Shown here one piece after another: positions 15,887 through 19,671 of a stretch of 19,671 bases of DNA (position 1 is its first letter; every line of letters starts with the position of its first letter). The notes below the pieces were generated by a model. The model did no database searches. It saw only the letters and a list, made by a program, of their open reading frames with translations, and was not told the DNA's origin. Source of the DNA: Prolixibacteraceae bacterium. GTDB taxonomy: Bacteria > Bacteroidota > Bacteroidia > Bacteroidales > Prolixibacteraceae. A program made the position numbers and the translations under genes. The stretch is from contig SKHV01000056.1 in the NCBI GenBank assembly GCA_007116765.1, positions 1 to 19,671 on the forward strand, given 5' to 3'.

Positions 15887-16942
15887 ATGCATTCCAATAC
15901 GAATAATATATACATGCAACGCTGCCTTGAGCTGGCCAAATTGGGCGAAAGAAGAGTTTCTCCCAACCCCATGGTGGGCTGTGTAATTGTGCATGATGGT
16001 AAAATAATTGGCGAGGGATTTCATCAGCTTTACGGACAGGCACACGCCGAGGTAAATGCCATAAACAGTGTTGCAAATCAAAACCTGCTAACGAAATCAA
16101 CCCTTTATGTAAATCTTGAGCCTTGTGCCCACTACGGAAAAACACCTCCTTGCTCCGATTTAATAATTGACCGGCAAATTCCGAGCGTTGTGGTAGGCAC
16201 AGTTGATCCGTTTGCCAAAGTTGCCGGAAAAGGCATCGAGAAAATGATGAAGGCCGGAATTGATGTGCGTGTAGGTATACTTCACGACGAATGCATGGAG
16301 TTGAATCGCCGGTTTTTTTCTTTCCAAAAGGAAAAGCGCCCTTACATTATAATGAAATGGGCACAAACGGCCGATGGTTATGTGGATACTGACCGCGAAG
16401 CCAATTTATTTGGAAAGCCCACCTGGATTACCAACGAAATGGCTCGTATTGCTGTTCACAAGCAGCGCGCCACCGAAACCGCAATTCTTATTGGAACCGA
16501 AACCGCATTGAAAGATAACCCGTCGCTTACCTTGCGCGACTGGTATGGCGAACAAGCTCTGCGTATAGCTCCCGATCGCAATTTACGCTTACCGGCAAAC
16601 TTAAACCTCTTCAACAACAAGGCACCCACGTTAGCCGTCCTAAGTCGCAATTATCCCGATGAACGTCAATGCAGTATAATTACTGTAGATAATCAAAGTG
16701 ATATTATTGACGCAATTCTTTCACATTTGTATCACGAAAATATACAATCAATGATTGTTGAAGGAGGCCCCAAAATGTTGCAAAGCTTTATCGACCGCGG
16801 TTTATGGGACGAAGCCCATGTTTACATTGGTCAAATTTGTTTCAAAAGCGGGATAAAAGCCCCGGTTTTTAATTACTCTCCCGAAAAATTCGATCGCTTT
16901 TACAATAGTGAACTCCGAATATTTCGTAATCGCAAGCAATAA
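15887..16942 (+). CDS. ribD: Bifunctional riboflavin biosynthesis deaminase/reductase
   Basis: RibD catalyses two steps of riboflavin synthesis in the cytoplasm: deamination of the pyrimidine made by GTP cyclohydrolase II, then NADPH-dependent reduction of the ribosyl side chain. The N-terminal CMP/dCMP-deaminase domain (about 9-145) has the zinc motif H53-A-E55 and C80 (LEPCAHYGKTPPC) with C89. The reductase domain begins at KWAQTADGYV (157-166) and ends with the GGPKMLQSFIDRGLWDE segment. The 351-residue length is standard. An in-frame ATG at 15854 is rejected because it overlaps the promoter and precedes the usual N-terminus (YMQRCLELA). It appears to be transcribed alone, with no other rib genes nearby. 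Confidence 0.95.
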   Translation: MHSNTNNIYMQRCLELAKLGERRVSPNPMVGCVIVHDGKIIGEGFHQLYGQAHAEVNAINSVANQNLLTKSTLYVNLEPCAHYGKTPPCSDLIIDRQIPSVVVGTVDPFAKVAGKGIEKMMKAGIDVRVGILHDECMELNRRFFSFQKEKRPYIIMKWAQTADGYVDTDREANLFGKPTWITNEMARIAVHKQRATETAILIGTETALKDNPSLTLRDWYGEQALRIAPDRNLRLPANLNLFNNKAPTLAVLSRNYPDERQCSIITVDNQSDIIDAILSHLYHENIQSMIVEGGPKMLQSFIDRGLWDEAHVYIGQICFKSGIKAPVFNYSPEKFDRFYNSELRIFRNRKQ

Positions 16943-16966
16943 TGAAGTAATAACGACATCTTTTCG

Positions 16967-16998
16967 TTTGGTTCAACTGAGGTTTTTAACTATTTTTG
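16967..16998 (+). promoter_or_regulatory. Promoter of tRNA-Arg (TTTG-N20-TATTTTTG)
   Basis: TTTG at 16967-16970, a 20-base spacer and TATTTTTG at 16991-16998, placed 15 bases before the tRNA 5' end. This is the best-spaced Bacteroidota promoter in the window. Confidence 0.75.
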
Positions 16999-17013
16999 CA
17001 CGCGTATTTTATT

Positions 17014-17085
17014 GGCCCCATAGTTCAACGGATAGAATAGCAGTTTCCTAAACTGTAGATCCAGGTTCGATTCCTGGTGGGGCTA
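17014..17085 (+). tRNA. tRNA-Arg (anticodon CCU)
   Basis: The sequence folds as a full cloverleaf. The acceptor stem is GGCCCCA/TGGGGCT, with a G-U first pair. The D stem is GTTC/GAAT. The anticodon stem is GCAGT/ACTGT around loop TTCCTAA, with anticodon CCT at 17047-17049. The T arm is CCAGG-TTCGATT-CCTGG. The discriminator base is A17085 and CCA is not encoded. It decodes the rare AGG codon. No repeated copy of its 3' end is seen downstream, so there is no sign of integration here. Confidence 0.96.
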
Positions 17086-17090
17086 CAAAG

Positions 17091-17109
17091 ACCGCTGATT
17101 ATCAGTGGT
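17091..17109 (+). terminator. Hairpin after tRNA-Arg, probable terminator
   Basis: ACCGCTGA and TCAGTGGT form an 8-pair stem (one G-T) with a 3-base loop, five bases after the tRNA end. The following sequence (ATTATTGCTCTT) is only moderately T-rich, so termination is likely but not certain. Confidence 0.5.
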
Positions 17110-17194
17110 ATTATTGCTCTTCATACACTAACTCGTACCAAAAAGAGTTAAACGAATTTTTGTGAAAGCTATTTTGAAAACTACAATTAAAATT

Positions 17195-18286
17195 TCATAT
17201 AGAAAATAATGCTGAAATTCCCTCTTTTGTAGCAGGGCAAATTCCTTTCTCGGTAATTAAGCCTGTTACTAACCTTGCAGGCGTTACATCAAAACCATAA
17301 TTCGCCACTTTACATCCGTTGGGAACCAGTTGCACTTTGCCCTCCTTGCCTTCAATATGGCTAACTTCATTTGCATTTCGCTGTTCAATTGGAATGTTTG
17401 TAAAACCATTTTCGATTTCAAAATCGATTGAAGAAGAAGGCAGCGCAACATAAAAGGGAATGCGATTATCGAAAGCCGCCAGCGCTTTTAAATAGGTTCC
17501 GATTTTGTTGCACACATCGCCAGTACGAGTAGTGCGATCGCTACCCACAAGAACTAAATCAACCATACCATGCTGCATTAGATGACCTCCGGTGTTATCG
17601 GGAATCACAGTATGAGGAACTCCCTCGTGCATCAACTCAAAAGCAGTAAGTTTACTGCCTTGATTCCGTGGTCGTGTTTCATCGACCCATACATGCACGG
17701 CTATACCTTTTTTGTGTGCTTTATAAATTGGTGCAAGAGCTGTTCCCCAATCCACACAAGCCAACCAGCCCGCGTTACAATGAGTAAGAATATTTACCGG
17801 TTTTCTTTTTTTCTTTCTTGATATTTCTTCAATAAGTGTTAATCCCGCAATACCAATGGCTTCGCAATAATCAATTTCCTGCTGTTTGATTAAGTCTGCT
17901 TCCCTTAAAACAATTTCGCGGGCACGCTCCACATTATCAATACCTTCAAGTACACTTTTTATGCGTGTTATGGCATACGAAAGATTTACAGCAGTAGGCC
18001 GAGCTTGCTCCATCTCGTTGCATTTTGCTGTAATGAATAATTGAAGTTCAGCACCTTTGCACGTTGTAGAAAGCATTGCCAAATATAAGCCGTAAGCTGC
18101 AGTAACCCCAATTAAAGGTGCACCGCGTACAGTCATGTCTTTTATTGCTGAAAAAGCATCATTAAAAGTTACGAGATTTTTAATGGCAAATTCAAAAGGC
18201 AGCTTTTGCTGATCAATAACTCTGACAATGTCTTTTTTGTTATTATCGACCCATATTGCATGAAAATTTTGTCCGTTTATTACCAT
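17195..18286 (-). CDS. mtnA: S-methyl-5-thioribose-1-phosphate isomerase
   Basis: MtnA converts methylthioribose-1-phosphate to methylthioribulose-1-phosphate in methylthioadenosine salvage and the related DHAP shunt. The 363-residue protein shows the family segments: MTVRGAPLIGVTAAYG (51-66), the catalytic cysteine C170 in ILTHCNAGWLA, ETRPRNQGSKLTAFEL (203-218), and the catalytic aspartate D250 in GSDRTTRTGDVCNKIGTY. The eIF2B-alpha-like Rossmann fold is shared with ribose-1,5-bisphosphate isomerases and translation factors, but length and motifs fit MtnA best. No mtnK, mtnB or mtnW partner is in the window. The gene is divergent from a HAD phosphatase, with 46 bases between starts. Confidence 0.92.
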   Translation of the reverse strand: MVINGQNFHAIWVDNNKKDIVRVIDQQKLPFEFAIKNLVTFNDAFSAIKDMTVRGAPLIGVTAAYGLYLAMLSTTCKGAELQLFITAKCNEMEQARPTAVNLSYAITRIKSVLEGIDNVERAREIVLREADLIKQQEIDYCEAIGIAGLTLIEEISRKKKRKPVNILTHCNAGWLACVDWGTALAPIYKAHKKGIAVHVWVDETRPRNQGSKLTAFELMHEGVPHTVIPDNTGGHLMQHGMVDLVLVGSDRTTRTGDVCNKIGTYLKALAAFDNRIPFYVALPSSSIDFEIENGFTNIPIEQRNANEVSHIEGKEGKVQLVPNGCKVANYGFDVTPARLVTGLITEKGICPATKEGISALFSI

Positions 18287-18332
18287 GATATTTTTTGATT
18301 GTTAACTTTGCTGCAATTTATAATTTTCAGCA

Positions 18333-18962
18333 ATGAACAACCAGAAGATTATCAAAAATGTAATTCTCGACCTTGGTGGTGTGCTGGTCGACATTGAACC
18401 ACAGAACACGTACAAAGCCTTTAAACGCATTTTTAAAGCCGAATACCAAATCGACATTGACTGGGAAAACCTACCCGAAGTGGTAATTGCAATGGAAACC
18501 GGAAAATGGTCGAAAGATAAATTCAAAAAAACAATGCTCGAAGCCTGCAAACAGGGTGTAAGCGCATCGCAAATGGTGGATGCTTGGTGTGCGATGCTTA
18601 TGGAATTCCGAACCAAACGCGTTAAAATGGTTGAAGACTTGGCTGAAAAATACAATGTTTATCTTTTAAGCAATACCAACGTATATCACGTTAATTTTTT
18701 CGAAAAAGAATTCAAAAACAGATTTCATTTTCCGCTTAAAAGAATGTTCAAAAAGGTATATTATTCCCACGAAATAGGGTTTCGTAAGCCTGACCCCAAA
18801 GCCTTTGAATACGTATTGAAGGATGCCGGTCTTGTACCCGAAGAAACCGTGATGGTTGACGACCGCATGGACAATTGCCAGGCAGCTGCATTGGTGGGTA
18901 TGCAATACATAAAAGTGCCAGACGATACCGGTCTCGAAAATGTAATTGGCAAACTGCTTTAA
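18333..18962 (+). CDS. HAD-family phosphatase, YihX-like (HAD-IA variant 3)
   Basis: A 209-residue cytoplasmic HAD hydrolase. Motif I is LDLGGVLVDI with nucleophile D13; the usual second Asp is replaced by G15, as in the YihX and epoxide-hydrolase-N-terminal group. A helical cap occupies about 22-90. Motif II is LLSNTN with S113, the motif III lysine is K152 in FRKPDPKAFEYVL, and motif IV is VMVDDRMDNCQAA with D176 and D177. YihX acts on alpha-glucose-1-phosphate, but the substrate here is unknown. The gene is divergent from mtnA; HAD phosphatases (MtnX, MtnC) occur in methionine salvage, although this subfamily is not theirs. A short leader is implied by the 46-base gap. Confidence 0.85.
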   Translation: MNNQKIIKNVILDLGGVLVDIEPQNTYKAFKRIFKAEYQIDIDWENLPEVVIAMETGKWSKDKFKKTMLEACKQGVSASQMVDAWCAMLMEFRTKRVKMVEDLAEKYNVYLLSNTNVYHVNFFEKEFKNRFHFPLKRMFKKVYYSHEIGFRKPDPKAFEYVLKDAGLVPEETVMVDDRMDNCQAAALVGMQYIKVPDDTGLENVIGKLL

Positions 18963-19068
18963 TGTCTGAATTTTCAAATTAGAACCAATTAGCCCATATT
19001 TTCATTTCAATAAAACAACCTTTTTCTTCATTTCAAAGCAGATTACACATTCACGTGTTTTCCAACTA

Positions 19069-19084
19069 ACTCATATGCATGAGT
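19069..19084. repeat. Inverted repeat ACTCAT-ATGC-ATGAGT
   Basis: A perfect 6-base inverted repeat with a 4-base centre lies in the 239-base gap (18963-19201) upstream of the receptor gene. It is immediately followed by repeated TGTTAA words at 19084-19089, 19095-19100 and 19114-19119, and a CGTTAA at 19123-19128. The cluster could be an operator. No TAnnTTTG promoter is apparent in the gap. Confidence 0.35.
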
Positions 19085-19201
19085 GTTAACTCCATGTTAA
19101 AACTCTCAAAGAATGTTAAAGCCGTTAAACTTTAAGTGAGCAAAGCGGTCAATAAGAATGTTAGTTAGATAAAAGAATAAAAGATTTTTAAATACTTTAT
19201 C

Positions 19202-19671
19202 ATGAAGAAGATTTGTTTTTTTGCACTTTTTAGTGTTATCGCTTTTACAATAAATGCACAACCTGTTGCCATACCGCCAAATGTAAGTAATGCCGAAACC
19301 TCAACATCGGGATTACCTCGAAATGCCTCAATACAAGGAAAAGTAATTGAAGCCGGCAGTAACACACCACTCGAATATGCTCAAATTGCGATATATTCAG
19401 CTTCCGATTCAGCCCTGATTGCAGGAGGGATAGCAGGCTTAAACGGAGAATTCAATATTAGTGGCTTACGCCCGGGACAGTATTATGTGGATGCAAAATT
19501 TATTGGTTTTGAGTCTACTATTATCGATAATGTTACAATCGATCGAAATATTTCAACTATCGAATTGGGAACAGTTGAGTTAAATCCGGCCAGTGAAAAC
19601 CTTGGAGAAGTAAATGTTACAGCACAAGACAGGCCTATAGTATACAACATTGACAAACGAGTTATCGACCC
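19202..19671 (+). CDS. Outer-membrane TonB-receptor-like protein with carboxypeptidase regulatory domain (3' partial)
   Basis: The frame is open from ATG 19202 to the window end, giving 156 complete codons of a much longer protein. It starts with a signal peptide (MKKICFFALFSVIAFTINAQ). After a short linker (about 20-42) comes a carboxypeptidase-regulatory-like beta-sandwich: SIQGKVIEAGSNTPLEYAQI through NGEFNISGLRPGQYYVDAKF to about residue 125. The start of a plug domain follows, with LGEVNVTAQDRPIVYNIDKR near 136-155. That last motif (xxYxIDKxVI) is typical of the Bacteroidota outer-membrane beta-barrel family related to TonB-dependent receptors. Most of the plug and the whole barrel lie outside the window, so the substrate cannot be judged. 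Confidence 0.85.
   Translation, partial: MKKICFFALFSVIAFTINAQPVAIPPNVSNAETSTSGLPRNASIQGKVIEAGSNTPLEYAQIAIYSASDSALIAGGIAGLNGEFNISGLRPGQYYVDAKFIGFESTIIDNVTIDRNISTIELGTVELNPASENLGEVNVTAQDRPIVYNIDKRVID

Noticed and set aside
15752..16081. Minus-strand 109-codon open frame spanning the ribD start
   Set aside because: It overlaps the deaminase domain of ribD and the divergent promoters; its sequence has no coding character.
17014..17109. tRNA-Arg as an integration site of a mobile element
   Set aside because: No integrase gene and no repeated copy of the tRNA 3' end are seen in the window; flanking genes are housekeeping types.

Overview
The window looks like a chromosomal segment of a Bacteroidota bacterium, probably a Bacteroidales/Marinilabiliales-type anaerobe. 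The basis is AT-rich DNA with little Shine-Dalgarno use, repeated TAnnTTTG promoter elements (the Bacteroidota -7 consensus), a carboxypeptidase-regulatory-domain outer-membrane receptor, secreted beta-propeller proteins and a PiT transporter with a PhoU-like tail. No mobile element, CRISPR array or rRNA was seen. Names rest on motifs read by eye; no database search was possible.

Left part (1-5.8 kb): the 3' end of a phosphate transporter gene converges, across a bidirectional terminator, on a minus-strand pair (secreted PQQ-type beta-propeller, then a family-4 glycosyltransferase). Next comes a translationally coupled minus-strand pair that I cannot name: a small lipoprotein and a probable outer-membrane beta-barrel. 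Middle (6.0-9.5 kb): a beta-phosphoglucomutase-like HAD hydrolase and uracil-DNA glycosylase are divergent, followed by a small two-helix membrane protein and cysteinyl-tRNA synthetase.

Centre (9.8-14.8 kb): a secreted leucine-rich-repeat protein, then the most notable block. Three plus-strand genes encode a DUF39/HcyBio (COG1900) protein, a NIL-plus-two-[4Fe-4S] ferredoxin protein and a UPF0280 (COG2122) protein. Homologues of these are the sulfide-to-homocysteine assimilation set described in Methanosarcina acetivorans (MA1821, MA1822, MA1715). This bacterium therefore probably makes homocysteine directly from sulfide and aspartate semialdehyde. Just downstream lies a PurF paralogue whose glutaminase nucleophile and glutamine-binding motifs are replaced, while the PRPP loop and four candidate Fe-S cysteines remain.

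Right part (14.8-19.7 kb): a secreted SMP-30/gluconolactonase-like propeller, RibD (riboflavin synthesis), tRNA-Arg(CCU) with a clear promoter, MtnA (methylthioribose-1-phosphate isomerase) divergent from a YihX-like HAD phosphatase, and the 5' end of a TonB-receptor-like outer-membrane protein that runs off the window. Homocysteine synthesis and MtnA suggest a sulfur/methionine theme, but the two are about 4 kb apart and separated by unrelated genes, so any functional link is inference.
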